Shown here: piece after piece, positions 15,721 through 23,032 of the stretch
Position numbering within the stretch: position 1 is the first letter of the stretch
How the letters are laid out: every line of letters begins with the position of its first letter
Source: Clostridia bacterium
Lineage (GTDB): Bacteria > Bacillota > Sulfobacillia > SLMV01
Assembly (NCBI GenBank): GCA_007133365.1
Contig: SLMV01000145.1
Coordinates: 1-23,032 of the forward strand
Direction of reading: 5' to 3'
DNA: 23,032 bases
The notes under the pieces: model-generated
Database searches by the model: none
Told to the model about the DNA's origin: nothing
The model's input: only the letters and a program-made list of their open reading frames with translations
Translations under genes and position numbers: made by a program

Positions 15721-16727
15721 CGACAGCACGCCCTTCTAAAAAAGACTTCCGGTTTGGAAAAGATGGCGGGAGCACCACCCGTATGCAAAAACGCCACCGG
15801 CGCGTCCCTCCCCATCTTGCCTTGACGGACGAAATCAATCATCCCGGCCAATGACTTGCCGGTATAGGTGGTATCCGCGATGATGCCTTCCGTTTGGGCA
15901 AGCAACCGGATGGCTTCTAGGCCATCAGCCGTCGGGCACGTATAGCCACCGCCTACGTACTGATCATAAAAGCAACAATCGATTTCCAGATCCACAGGCA
16001 ATCGCAAAAGATCCACGATCCCCCCCACCAGCTTCTGAAAATTCGCTTCCAGTTCCTCTGCTTTTCGACTCACACTGATCTGATGGACCCTTGGTGTTGG
16101 CACGTCGCTCAACGCCAGGCCGACCGCCAACCCTGCTGCCGTTCCACCGGATCCCGTCGCCACCACCACATGTTCAATCGCGACCGCTTCCGACGCCATC
16201 TGCGCGGCCCATTCCAATCCCGCTTGGACATAACCCAGACAGCCGAGGGGTGTTGACCCCCCTAAAGGAATGACATACGGCGTCCGGCCCCTCGCCGCCA
16301 GCGTCCGGGCAGCTGCCGCCATGAGCAAAGACGCGTCGGCGTCACCAATAAAATCAAATTGAGCCCCCATTAACTCGCTGAGAAGCAGATTTCCATTAAA
16401 TGAAGGGGGTTGTTCTCCCGTTAGAAACAATCGTGCCTCAAGTCCTTGAGAAGCCGCTGCCGCCGCGGTCACACGGGCATGATTTGACTGAATGCCCCCT
16501 GTAGTTAAAAGAATATCCGCTCCTTGCTCAAGCGCTTGTCCCAGTAGGAATTCGAGCTTGCGCACTTTATTGCCACCAAAACCAAAACCCGTCAGATCAT
16601 CCCGCTTGATCCAAATGCGCGCGTTTAGAGTTTCCGATAGACGTTTTAAGGAGTGAAAGGGAGTGGGAAGATGCCCGAGGAAACACCGGGACCACAATGA
16701 AAGATCCATGCCGTTTTTCGCATCCAC
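15717..16727 (-). CDS. PLP-dependent D-cysteine desulfhydrase / ACC deaminase family protein
   Basis: Fold-type-II PLP enzymes of this family break D-cysteine to pyruvate, sulfide and ammonia, or open 1-aminocyclopropane-1-carboxylate. The 336-residue product has the PLP lysine Lys54 in FGFGGNKVRKLEFLL, the substrate loop GGIQSNHARV (Ser81, Asn82), the phosphate-binding loop ATGSGGTAAGLA, DTTYTGKSLAGM and FLHTGGAPAIF. The sequence alone does not separate desulfhydrase from ACC deaminase; I favour the former. GTG at 16727 has GGAGGT seven bases upstream. It begins 13 bases after mazF and is coupled to the C26 hydrolase gene. Confidence 0.92.
   Translation of the reverse strand: MDAKNGMDLSLWSRCFLGHLPTPFHSLKRLSETLNARIWIKRDDLTGFGFGGNKVRKLEFLLGQALEQGADILLTTGGIQSNHARVTAAAAASQGLEARLFLTGEQPPSFNGNLLLSELMGAQFDFIGDADASLLMAAAARTLAARGRTPYVIPLGGSTPLGCLGYVQAGLEWAAQMASEAVAIEHVVVATGSGGTAAGLAVGLALSDVPTPRVHQISVSRKAEELEANFQKLVGGIVDLLRLPVDLEIDCCFYDQYVGGGYTCPTADGLEAIRLLAQTEGIIADTTYTGKSLAGMIDFVRQGKMGRDAPVAFLHTGGAPAIFSKPEVFFRRACCR
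15731..15737 (-). promoter_or_regulatory. Ribosome binding site supporting the TTG start of the C26 gene
   Basis: AGAAGGG on the minus strand, ten bases before TTG at 15720 and one base or so before the alternative GTG at 15729. Its spacing favours the TTG. Confidence 0.5.
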
Positions 16728-16740
16728 TTAAAAGACCTCC

Positions 16741-17091
16741 TCATAATTCCGTTAAGCCTAAACTGATTATCAGAGCGCGATCGATCTTTCGCATGGTTTC
16801 CGGGCCGAGCTGGGCAATCTTCTCCCGTAAACGCCGCTTATCAATCGTCCGAATCTGTTCCAGTAAGACGACCGAATCACGATCGAGGTCATGATCTTCC
16901 TCGGTAAGCTCGACATGGATGGGGAGTTGGGCTTTTGCGATTTGCGAGGTAATCGCCGCAACGATCACCGTAGGGCTAAAACGGTTGCCGACATCATTTT
17001 GAATAATGAGGACAGGGCGAACCCCACCCTGTTCCGATCCCACCACAGGACTCAGGTCCGCAAAGAATATATCCCCTCTAGCGATCTCCAA
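16741..17091 (-). CDS. ndoA: Type II toxin MazF/EndoA (NdoA), mRNA endoribonuclease
   Basis: EndoA cuts single-stranded RNA at short sites, UACAU in Bacillus subtilis, and is held inactive by an antitoxin. The 116-residue product is close to the Bacillus type: ARGDIFFADLSPVVGSEQGG, then RPVLIIQNDVGNRFSPT, AAITSQI and VLLEQIRTIDKRRL. The residues known to matter for catalysis, Arg25 and Thr48, are both present, so the toxin should be active. Its TTG start at 17091 has AAGGGGG six bases upstream and lies within the end of the preceding small gene, so the two are probably translated together. It sits behind alr as in Bacillus. Confidence 0.96.
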   Translation of the reverse strand: MEIARGDIFFADLSPVVGSEQGGVRPVLIIQNDVGNRFSPTVIVAAITSQIAKAQLPIHVELTEEDHDLDRDSVVLLEQIRTIDKRRLREKIAQLGPETMRKIDRALIISLGLTEL

Positions 17092-17371
17092 CGGTACCCC
17101 CCTTAAACGCTCGCCAAATTGGAAGATTCAGCGACTCATTTTCTGCTCGCAACCACGACTCCGACATGCTCACGTTAAGATCTGCCATTTGCTCATATCC
17201 GACGCGCAAGCGCTGCCGAAGTTCCATCTCCGGTGTGGGATTGCCATCTACCCCCATCTTCTGATAGGGCAGCCAATTGCCCCCCGATTCCATCGAACGA
17301 ACCAACGAATCGAGCTCCTGAAATAAATGATTGGCTTTCGCAAAATCTTGTTCAACCTCAGAATCTCTCAC
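17078..17371 (-). CDS. Putative MazF antitoxin (EndoAI-like tail, unusual N-terminus)
   Basis: This 97-residue protein is not obviously related to known families over its full length. Residues about 55-82 carry LRVGYEQMADLN and SESWLRAENESLN, which match the toxin-binding tail of Bacillus EndoAI (pattern RRGYxEMAKINL…E). The N-terminal half (VEQDFAKANHLFQELDSLV and onward) lacks the usual ribbon-helix-helix pattern starting KISLPENLV. It precedes mazF with a 14-base overlap and follows alr, exactly the antitoxin position. GTG at 17371 has AAGGGGTG five bases upstream; an ATG at 17410 has no ribosome site. I infer an antitoxin with moderate confidence. Confidence 0.72.
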   Translation of the reverse strand: MRDSEVEQDFAKANHLFQELDSLVRSMESGGNWLPYQKMGVDGNPTPEMELRQRLRVGYEQMADLNVSMSESWLRAENESLNLPIWRAFKGGTVGDR

Positions 17372-17376
17372 GATCC

Positions 17377-17384
17377 CACCCCTT
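17377..17384 (-). promoter_or_regulatory. Ribosome binding site supporting the GTG start of the putative antitoxin
   Basis: AAGGGGTG on the minus strand, five bases before GTG at 17371. It makes the first 13 codons of the longer frame unlikely to be translated. Confidence 0.6.
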
Positions 17385-17433
17385 CGCCTATACATTAGAA
17401 CCCAATCCATGACAAAACGAAAAAGCCCTGACC

Positions 17434-18585
17434 CTACTCCTGATCAAAGCGCCTCAAAACCCGTGGCACCCGAGAACCAATTTGAGTAAAAATCTCGTGG
17501 GGAATAGTTTCCGCTTCACGGGCCAAATCATCCACCGTAATCACGTTGTCCCCAGATGATCCTAATAAAGTAACTTCCTCGCCACTGCACCAATCTCCTC
17601 GTTCCTCCGGCAACATTACCATGACCTGATCCATACAAACCCGGCCAACGATCGGATAACGCTGCCCGCGGATCAAAACCTCGCCTTGATTGGATAGCAA
17701 TCGAGGGTAGCCATCTGCATAACCCACCGGAAGGGTGGCAATGCGAGCTGCCCGGTCGGTGACAAAGGTCATCCCGTACCCGATCGGCGTTCCCGGCGGC
17801 ACCCATTTGATTTGAGAAATGGTCGTCTTCCATCTCAGAAACGGCCTTACCACCACAGTGCGACGAACCCTATCCGATGGATAAGCACCGTAAAGAATTA
17901 ATCCGGGACGCACCAAATCGCCGGCATATTCCGGATACTCCAAAATGGCCGCACTGTTACTCAAGTGGTGATATGGGATATCAAGGCCAAAGCGTCTCAA
18001 CGCAAGGCGAAACGAGAAGAAACGGCGTGCCTGTTTTCGGGTGAAAACCGGATCTTCATCAGCGGCGGCAAAGTGCGTAAAAAGCCCCGCCATGCGAACT
18101 TCCGGAAATTCCGCCATTTCGACCACCTTCGCCAAACCTCGCGAATTCGACGGGACACCAAGACGGGTCATTCCGGTATCCACCTTAACGTGCACGTTGA
18201 CCGCTCGTCCACAATTTCGGGCAACCCTGGCCAACTGCTTCACTTCCCCCAAGGAGAAAACCGTCAACTCCAAGTTGGCTTCAACGGCCTTTGGATAAAA
18301 AGCCGGCGGCGTCCAACCTAAGACCAGGATCGGCTCCTCGAAGCCGGCTTGCCGAAGTTCAAAGGCTTCTTCGACAATGGCAACCCCTAAGCAGCTAGCA
18401 CCCGAGCGTAAAGCCGCCGCGGCGACAGGCAGCATCCCATGCCCGTACCCTTCCGCCTTCACCACGGCCATAATCCCAGCGTTACGAGCACCGTGCTCAT
18501 CGAGGTGACGGCGAATCGCTGCAACATTTTCCTCCAAAATATCGAGGTCAATTTCGACCCAAGTTGGTCGTACAACATTCGACAC
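17434..18585 (-). CDS. alr: Alanine racemase
   Basis: Alr interconverts L- and D-alanine with PLP and supplies D-alanine for peptidoglycan. The 383-residue product has the PLP lysine Lys43 in MAVVKAEGYGHG. Other family marks are VDTGMTRLG, HHLSNSAAIL, the RPGLILYGAYP segment, the second catalytic residue Tyr270 in PIGYGMTFV, LPVGYADGYPR and GRVCMDQVMV. All catalytic residues are intact. The GTG at 18585 has GAGGTG six bases upstream. It starts ten bases after the NAD(P)HX repair gene and precedes the toxin-antitoxin pair, the same order as in Bacillus. Confidence 0.97.
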   Translation of the reverse strand: MSNVVRPTWVEIDLDILEENVAAIRRHLDEHGARNAGIMAVVKAEGYGHGMLPVAAAALRSGASCLGVAIVEEAFELRQAGFEEPILVLGWTPPAFYPKAVEANLELTVFSLGEVKQLARVARNCGRAVNVHVKVDTGMTRLGVPSNSRGLAKVVEMAEFPEVRMAGLFTHFAAADEDPVFTRKQARRFFSFRLALRRFGLDIPYHHLSNSAAILEYPEYAGDLVRPGLILYGAYPSDRVRRTVVVRPFLRWKTTISQIKWVPPGTPIGYGMTFVTDRAARIATLPVGYADGYPRLLSNQGEVLIRGQRYPIVGRVCMDQVMVMLPEERGDWCSGEEVTLLGSSGDNVITVDDLAREAETIPHEIFTQIGSRVPRVLRRFDQE

Positions 18586-18595
18586 TCATTTCACC

Positions 18596-20203
18596 TCAAA
18601 CCGTTTTCAGTTTCTGAAATGCTTTTGGAATCTCAGCGATGACATCGCGGGGTAACATACCGCGCGCCGATACCCATTCTAACGCCAAATCGGCGGCTCG
18701 CCCATGCGTATAACAACCCATCATTGCACTTTGCCAAGGCGATAATCCCTCTGCCAAAAGCGCCCCAATAATGCCCGTCAATACGTCGCCGGATCCACCA
18801 ACGGCCAACCCGACATTGCCCGTCGAGTTAATCACAACCTGACCTTGGGGATGGGCGACAATCGATGGCGCCCCCTTTAAGACCACCACGTTCTGGCTTT
18901 TCTCGGCCGCTTGTAAGGCCGAATTCACCCGATCATGCAGGACATCCGACGTCCTCACATCAAGCAACCGAGCCAGTTCCCCCGGATGGGGGGTCAGGAC
19001 ACCGGATTCTTTCAAGCCGGGCGCTGCGAAGATCTCAAGGTCTGGTGCAACAGCATTCAAACCATCGGCATCAAGCACAAACGGCAACCGATGACCCAAA
19101 CGCAACAACTCCGCAAAAAGACCGCGCACGAATTCTTGAACCTTGGGTCCCTGCCCCAAACCGGGTCCAAGCGCTAAAGCATCAAACCGCTGCCACTTCG
19201 ACTCAAGCTCGGCCAGCGCCGCCCATGGATCGATGTGATGCTGAACCGTTGGTAAGGGGAAGGTCATGGCCTCGGTCAATTTCATTTCGAGCACTTCATG
19301 TACGGTATCTAAAGTGGCCACCGTCACCATTCCGGCACCACTTCGCAGGCTTGATTCTGCACTCATAACCGGCGCTCCGGTAAGACCCGGTGCGCCGCCA
19401 ACGACCAGGACATGCCCAAAAGACCCTTTGTGCCCGATTTTGGAGCGCGGCGGCAAAATATTCGCCAATTCCTCCGGCTGAAGGTACCAGCAGTTGGATT
19501 TAAGGTCGGCTAGAATTGACCGGGGAATGCCAATGTCTGCGACCTCAACCTTACCCGCATAAGCACACCCGGGCTCCAGTAAGAGACCAGGTTTTAAGGC
19601 GCCGAAGGTGATTGTAGTCGTGGCCTTCATGCAAATTTCGTCGACTTGCCCTGTGTCCGCATCAAGACCCGTCGGCATATCCACCGCCACCACGGGGACG
19701 TTCCAGCGGGTGACCATCGCCACCACCTCCGAATAGGGTGACCGGAGCGGCAACCGGGATCCCGTGCCCAGTAGCGCATCAACGACGAGATCACTGTCAG
19801 CCAAAGCAGCTGCTAAGTATTCCAATAATGGGCCCTCATCTGAATCCGAAAGGCAGGCGGATTCAACGCCCACTTGGGTGGCAAAATGGGCATTGGTCTT
19901 GGCATCACCCTTGAGTTTTGCCGGTGGTGCCATTGAAAACACGCGGACAGGGATCCCGTCTAAGTGTAAAAGACGGGCCACTGCCCATCCATCTCCACCA
20001 TTATTACCGGTTCCGGTGAGAATAAGAACCTGCTCACCAGACGATATATTTTCTCGTATCGCGTCGGCCACGCACCGAGCCGCTGCCTCCATCAGCAAAA
20101 GACCGGGGATCCCGCATTCCTCGATGGCCTGCCGGTCCGCTTCTCGCATCGCATCTGAAGACAAAACATATTGTCGTGCCGCCACTTTCACCGACCCTTT
20201 CAT
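18596..20203 (-). CDS. nnr: Bifunctional NAD(P)HX epimerase / ADP-dependent dehydratase
   Basis: This enzyme repairs hydrated NAD(P)H: the N-terminal domain epimerises NAD(P)HX and the C-terminal domain dehydrates it using ADP. The 535-residue product shows both halves. The YjeF-N part (about 1-230) has TGTGNNGGDGWAVARLL near residue 65 and DMPTGLDADTG. The carbohydrate-kinase-like part (about 240-535) has IGHKGSFGHVLVVGG, ALGPGLGQGP, VLDADGLNA, LTPHPGELARLL and GGSGDVLTGIIGALLAEG with Asp473. The ATG at 20203 overlaps the acpS stop as ATGA; AAGGAA is rather close to it, so a slightly later GTG is possible. It is coupled to acpS and lies just ahead of alr. Confidence 0.94.
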   Translation of the reverse strand: MKGSVKVAARQYVLSSDAMREADRQAIEECGIPGLLLMEAAARCVADAIRENISSGEQVLILTGTGNNGGDGWAVARLLHLDGIPVRVFSMAPPAKLKGDAKTNAHFATQVGVESACLSDSDEGPLLEYLAAALADSDLVVDALLGTGSRLPLRSPYSEVVAMVTRWNVPVVAVDMPTGLDADTGQVDEICMKATTTITFGALKPGLLLEPGCAYAGKVEVADIGIPRSILADLKSNCWYLQPEELANILPPRSKIGHKGSFGHVLVVGGAPGLTGAPVMSAESSLRSGAGMVTVATLDTVHEVLEMKLTEAMTFPLPTVQHHIDPWAALAELESKWQRFDALALGPGLGQGPKVQEFVRGLFAELLRLGHRLPFVLDADGLNAVAPDLEIFAAPGLKESGVLTPHPGELARLLDVRTSDVLHDRVNSALQAAEKSQNVVVLKGAPSIVAHPQGQVVINSTGNVGLAVGGSGDVLTGIIGALLAEGLSPWQSAMMGCYTHGRAADLALEWVSARGMLPRDVIAEIPKAFQKLKTV

Positions 20204-20607
20204 TTCCTTGTTCTCGTCAGTGAGACAACCGCCACGGCAAGGTCCCCTGAATGACTCACGCTCACCCATGCATCTTCTATACCCAATGCCTTGGCCCACT
20301 CTAGTGCCTGGCCATGAAATACCAGGCTTGGCGCACCGTTCGCGTCTTGGACCATTTCGATATCTTGCATGCGAATCCCCGCTCGAAGTCCAGTTCCAAG
20401 TGCCTTTAAAGCGGCTTCTTTTGCCGCCCAGCGCACCGCCAGTCGTTCAAACTGTTTGCCCGAGCTCGCTTGGGCATACGCAATCTCGCCGGGCCTATAG
20501 ACCCGGTCAAGAAAGCGCTCACGATGCCGTCTTAAGACGCTTTCGATACGACTGACTTCGATGATGTCGATGCCAAGTCCCATCATATGACCCGATCGGC
20601 TGGTCAT
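20200..20607 (-). CDS. acpS: Holo-[acyl-carrier-protein] synthase
   Basis: AcpS moves 4'-phosphopantetheine from CoA to the serine of apo-ACP, activating fatty-acid synthesis. The 135-residue product has the metal-binding GLGIDIIEVSRIE motif and RWAAKEAALKALGTG with the conserved Glu, then VSVSHSGDLAVAVV. The ATG at 20607 has AGGAAGGTGG eight bases upstream. The start typical of the family in length would be the ATG at 20583 or 20586, which has only a weak ribosome site, so the N-terminus may be shorter. An ATG at 20652 has none. It lies 48 bases after ftsX. Confidence 0.94.
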   Translation of the reverse strand: MTSRSGHMMGLGIDIIEVSRIESVLRRHRERFLDRVYRPGEIAYAQASSGKQFERLAVRWAAKEAALKALGTGLRAGIRMQDIEMVQDANGAPSLVFHGQALEWAKALGIEDAWVSVSHSGDLAVAVVSLTRTRK

Positions 20608-20615
20608 CTCTCGAT

Positions 20616-20625
20616 CCACCTTCCT
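20616..20625 (-). promoter_or_regulatory. Ribosome binding site supporting the acpS start
   Basis: AGGAAGGTGG on the minus strand, eight bases before ATG at 20607. It is better placed than anything before the ATG codons at 20586 and 20583. Confidence 0.55.
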
Positions 20626-20655
20626 GATCGAAGCAATATCCGTTCTCACCATCGC

Positions 20656-21543
20656 TCAAGCCGACGTTCGACCTGCCCGTAGAGCCACCGCTGCTCCAAG
20701 AAAGCCCGAGACCAAGCCGAGAACCCCCAAGATGAGCGCAATGGGCGAAAAGAGCGCCTCCCACCGAACCCACGGCATAAATGGAAGTATACTGCGCAAA
20801 AGGTCATAACCCCAGGTGCCGATGACGCCGATCAGGAATATAGAAATAGCAGCTCCACCAAGGCCCAGTATGAGTCCCTCGAGTACAAAGGGGAATGCCA
20901 CGAAGGTTTCTGATGCGCCTAATAAACGCAGTGTCTCAATCTCTTCGCGGCGCGCGACCATACCGAGGCGAATCAAATGCGACACCAACACCAATATGGT
21001 AAGCACCACGGCAATAAGCGCCGCCAAACCCAGCCAACGAACCACCGTGATGATTCGCGCCAAAGGTGCCAGGATCTCTTCATTGTCACGCACCAGATCG
21101 ACACCCGGTAAACGACGGGCAACCCTGGCCACCTCCGGTGCTGCCTCCGGCGTCACGCCGACCTCAAGGGAAAGCGTAAACGGATTATAACCCTCCAGCA
21201 AATCCAAAATATCGAGATCAGGACCCAACAAGGCCTCCATCCGGTCAAGTGTTTCTTCCGGACTGATGATGCTGGCTCGGTCCGCCCCGGACAGGGCGAG
21301 AATATCGGTTTTAAGATTCTCGGCTTGCGGGCGATCCACTCGTTCATTTAAATAGACCACAATTTCCGCCTCACCCCGGGCCACTTCGAGAATATGCTCG
21401 AGATTTGACCAGGTCCCCAATAAGAAACTCAAGCTGATTAATGCCAAAGCAATGCATAGCACCGAGATCACGTTCGCCGATCGGTGAAGGCGTAATCCTT
21501 TAACCGCCTCACCAATGAAAAAGGGAAGATCACTAAGTCGCAT
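20656..21543 (-). CDS. ftsX: Cell-division ABC transporter permease-like protein FtsX
   Basis: FtsX is the membrane half of FtsEX, which transmits ATP-driven movement to an extracellular peptidoglycan hydrolase or its partner rather than transporting a solute. The 295-residue product has a first membrane segment (VISVLCIALALISLSFLLG, about 26-45), then an extracellular domain of roughly 110 residues. Three further membrane segments follow, near WLGLAALIAVVLTILVLV, FVLEGLILGLGGAAISIFL and PIALILGVLGLVSGFLGAAV, with the cytoplasmic coupling helix region EEIETLRLLGAS between the second and third. This is the standard four-helix topology. The ATG at 21543 has AAGGAGG about eight bases upstream and overlaps the ftsE stop by 11 bases. 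Confidence 0.96.
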   Translation of the reverse strand: MRLSDLPFFIGEAVKGLRLHRSANVISVLCIALALISLSFLLGTWSNLEHILEVARGEAEIVVYLNERVDRPQAENLKTDILALSGADRASIISPEETLDRMEALLGPDLDILDLLEGYNPFTLSLEVGVTPEAAPEVARVARRLPGVDLVRDNEEILAPLARIITVVRWLGLAALIAVVLTILVLVSHLIRLGMVARREEIETLRLLGASETFVAFPFVLEGLILGLGGAAISIFLIGVIGTWGYDLLRSILPFMPWVRWEALFSPIALILGVLGLVSGFLGAAVALRAGRTSA

Positions 21544-22228
21544 GAGCGCCCCCTCCTTGATCAACGGCCTCGGTATCGGCAATCAAACGCCCTTCTTCCA
21601 AGGTGGCAATGCGAAAAGCACTTTGATCCAAAACCGATTGGGCATGCGTCACAACAATGACCGTCGCCCCTTCAGCATGGGCTTTAAGCAATAAATCGAG
21701 GACCCGTTGCGATAGGTAGGCATCCAGATTGCCCGTCGGTTCATCCGCCAGAATAATTTCGGGCTCTCGCGCCAGTGCGCGAGCGGCCGCCAAGCGCTGC
21801 CGTTGCCCCCAGGAAAGCGTTTCGACATCAGCATTTGCTTTCTCCGTCAATTCGAGATAATCGAGATATTCCACGGCTCGCTTTCGTATCACGCGAGGAG
21901 AAATCCCCAATACACGCATCCCAAGTTCAACATTCTCCCGCGCCGTGTGTCCTCGAATCAAGCGAAAATCCTGAAAAATAACCCCCATGCGGCGTCGCAG
22001 CGCTCGAAGTCGCATGCGATTCATCGCCGCCAAATCGCATCCCTCAATCAGGATTTTGCCTGCAGTTGGGAGCGTCATGCCCATCATGAGGCGAAATAAC
22101 GTACTTTTCCCGGCGCCACTCTTACCCCGAACGAACAACATTTCGCCTTCGCGAACAAAAAGATCAAGGTCTTGAACAGCCCGGGTGCCATTCGGAAAAA
22201 CTTTCGTCACGCCCATGACGTCGATCAA
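21533..22228 (-). CDS. ftsE: Cell-division ATP-binding protein FtsE (variant signature)
   Basis: FtsE is the ATPase of FtsEX, controlling wall hydrolysis during growth or division. The 231-residue product has Walker A GKSGAGKST (Lys41; the Pro common at the second position is Lys here), Q-loop IFQDFRLI (Gln86), Walker B IILADEPTGNLD (Asp162/Glu163) and His195. The ABC signature reads LSWGQRQR instead of the usual LSGGEQQR, so Trp140 replaces a Gly. The rest looks functional. The TTG at 22228 has AGGAGGT six bases upstream. It overlaps ftsX by 11 bases and follows the coiled-coil gene by 24 bases, so the three form one operon. Confidence 0.96.
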   Translation of the reverse strand: MIDVMGVTKVFPNGTRAVQDLDLFVREGEMLFVRGKSGAGKSTLFRLMMGMTLPTAGKILIEGCDLAAMNRMRLRALRRRMGVIFQDFRLIRGHTARENVELGMRVLGISPRVIRKRAVEYLDYLELTEKANADVETLSWGQRQRLAAARALAREPEIILADEPTGNLDAYLSQRVLDLLLKAHAEGATVIVVTHAQSVLDQSAFRIATLEEGRLIADTEAVDQGGGAHAT

Positions 22229-22252
22229 CGGACAACCTCCTATCGGCCCTTG

Positions 22253-23032
22253 CTAAGGAAAAAAAGAAATCGTGAGTTCGAGCATACCATCACCCATCGT
22301 AAGGTCTTGGACACGCATGCCTTGCATTTCCTGACTAAAATCTAATTTTAATGCGTCTAGTTGTTCGACGATCGCCGGTTCATCTCGGGTTAAGCCGGCA
22401 AATTCGAAAGCATCGACCGTATAAGACGCAACGCCTTGACGATCGAGGGTAAAGTTCCCGATGATTCGGAGTCGCAGGTCGGGAACCTCAAGTCGAGCCT
22501 CATCCGGGGCGAAGCGAAAGCCCGCGCCACGCAGAGCATCTTCTTCGTCGAGCAGTCGATTCACTGCCTCCTCGGGCACAATGAGCCGAACGGTAAAGAG
22601 GGAAGCAACAATCGTCAGATCATCCGGGTCAAGACCTTTTTGAACCAACTGATCGAAGTGATCCGGGAGTGATTCCAAATAAGGACGCGCTTCTTCCTGC
22701 CACAAACCAATTAACTGTTCCAATTCCCGCCGGATATCCGGCCACCCGGCCCCAAAATACTCGGACAATTCCAATTCACGCCGTTCGAGTTCGAATTCCA
22801 CCTCGGCGAGTTGTTCGCGTTCTTGGCGCAATCTTTCTCGCAAGGCTTGCTTTTCCACTAGCTCATCCTCGAGAAAAGCCAACGCCTCCTTTTCTGCCCG
22901 AATGTCGGATAAAGCAAGCAGGGCACCCCGTGAGACGGATCGCAATAAAGCAGTTTCTCGCAGAAATTCCCGAATCGAGGTGGCGCCAATCAAAATTTCA
23001 AAATACGACGTCGGTCCCCGGCGATGGATCCA
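22253..23032 (-). CDS. Partial CwlO/PcsB-like coiled-coil protein, putative FtsEX partner
   Basis: The start lies beyond the right edge; 259 residues are visible and the frame is open to the end. The first part carries TSYFEILIGATSIREFL, which matches the coiled-coil motif of CwlO/PcsB proteins, the known extracellular partners of FtsX (YLEVLLGSSSFSDFL-like). A strong charged coiled coil follows to about residue 95. The C-terminal roughly 150 residues (…LFTVRLIVPEEAVNRLL…LTISFFP) show no NlpC/P60 or CHAP active site. Its alternating beta pattern is faintly like DUF2993-type lipid-binding domains. The gene lies directly before ftsE, 24 bases apart. A signal peptide would be upstream, outside the window. 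Confidence 0.75.
   Translation of the reverse strand, partial: WIHRRGPTSYFEILIGATSIREFLRETALLRSVSRGALLALSDIRAEKEALAFLEDELVEKQALRERLRQEREQLAEVEFELERRELELSEYFGAGWPDIRRELEQLIGLWQEEARPYLESLPDHFDQLVQKGLDPDDLTIVASLFTVRLIVPEEAVNRLLDEEDALRGAGFRFAPDEARLEVPDLRLRIIGNFTLDRQGVASYTVDAFEFAGLTRDEPAIVEQLDALKLDFSQEMQGMRVQDLTMGDGMLELTISFFP

Noticed and set aside
17411..17433. T-rich stretch after alr resembling a terminator
   Set aside because: The minus strand has GGGCTTTTTCG but no inverted repeat before it, so no hairpin can form; alr and the antitoxin are probably cotranscribed.
19764..20555. Long plus-strand open frame of 263 codons
   Set aside because: It lies wholly opposite the well-supported nnr and acpS genes and its translation is Ser/Pro/Arg-rich with no family motif; it is a shadow frame.

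Overview
The window looks like chromosomal core DNA of a Gram-positive (Bacillota-type) bacterium. The gene order acpS - NAD(P)HX repair - alr - antitoxin - mazF is the one known from Bacillus. A textbook CIRCE operator precedes groES-groL, strong AGGAGG-type ribosome binding sites precede most genes, and GTG and TTG starts are common. The composition is moderately GC-rich by eye. A Sulfobacillus- or Alicyclobacillus-like acidophile would fit, but that is a guess. I saw no tRNA, rRNA, CRISPR array, insertion sequence or prophage. All 25 genes I support lie on the minus strand, so transcription runs from high to low coordinates.

In transcription order, the right-hand block (23032-17078) concerns the cell envelope. 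It starts with a truncated coiled-coil protein resembling the FtsEX-partner part of CwlO/PcsB, then ftsE, ftsX, acpS, a bifunctional NAD(P)HX repair enzyme, alr, a probable antitoxin and a MazF/EndoA toxin. Next comes a small catabolic block (16727-12478): a PLP enzyme of the D-cysteine desulfhydrase/ACC deaminase family, a class-I glutamine amidotransferase-like gamma-glutamyl hydrolase, an asparaginase of the Rhizobium etli AnsA type and an M20 amidohydrolase. A 236-bp gap before the asparaginase may hold a promoter.

The middle block (12426-6096) is tightly packed. It holds an uncharacterised protein with CC and CxxxC motifs, a family-4 uracil-DNA glycosylase, the t6A tRNA-modification genes tsaE, tsaB and tsaD with rimI among them, a hexapeptide-repeat acyltransferase and murC.

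The left-hand block joins guanine-nucleotide synthesis and protein folding: guaB with its own promoter and terminator, groES-groL under a sigma-A-type promoter with CIRCE and closed by a strong terminator, then hpt and guaA. GuaB makes XMP from IMP, GuaA turns XMP into GMP, and Hpt salvages the bases.

The most unusual points are the FtsEX-linked coiled-coil protein, which ends in a non-hydrolase domain, and the putative MazF antitoxin, which keeps the toxin-binding tail but shows no ribbon-helix-helix. Others are the LSWGQ signature in FtsE and a possible sliding-clamp-binding motif at the N-terminus of the uracil-DNA glycosylase.
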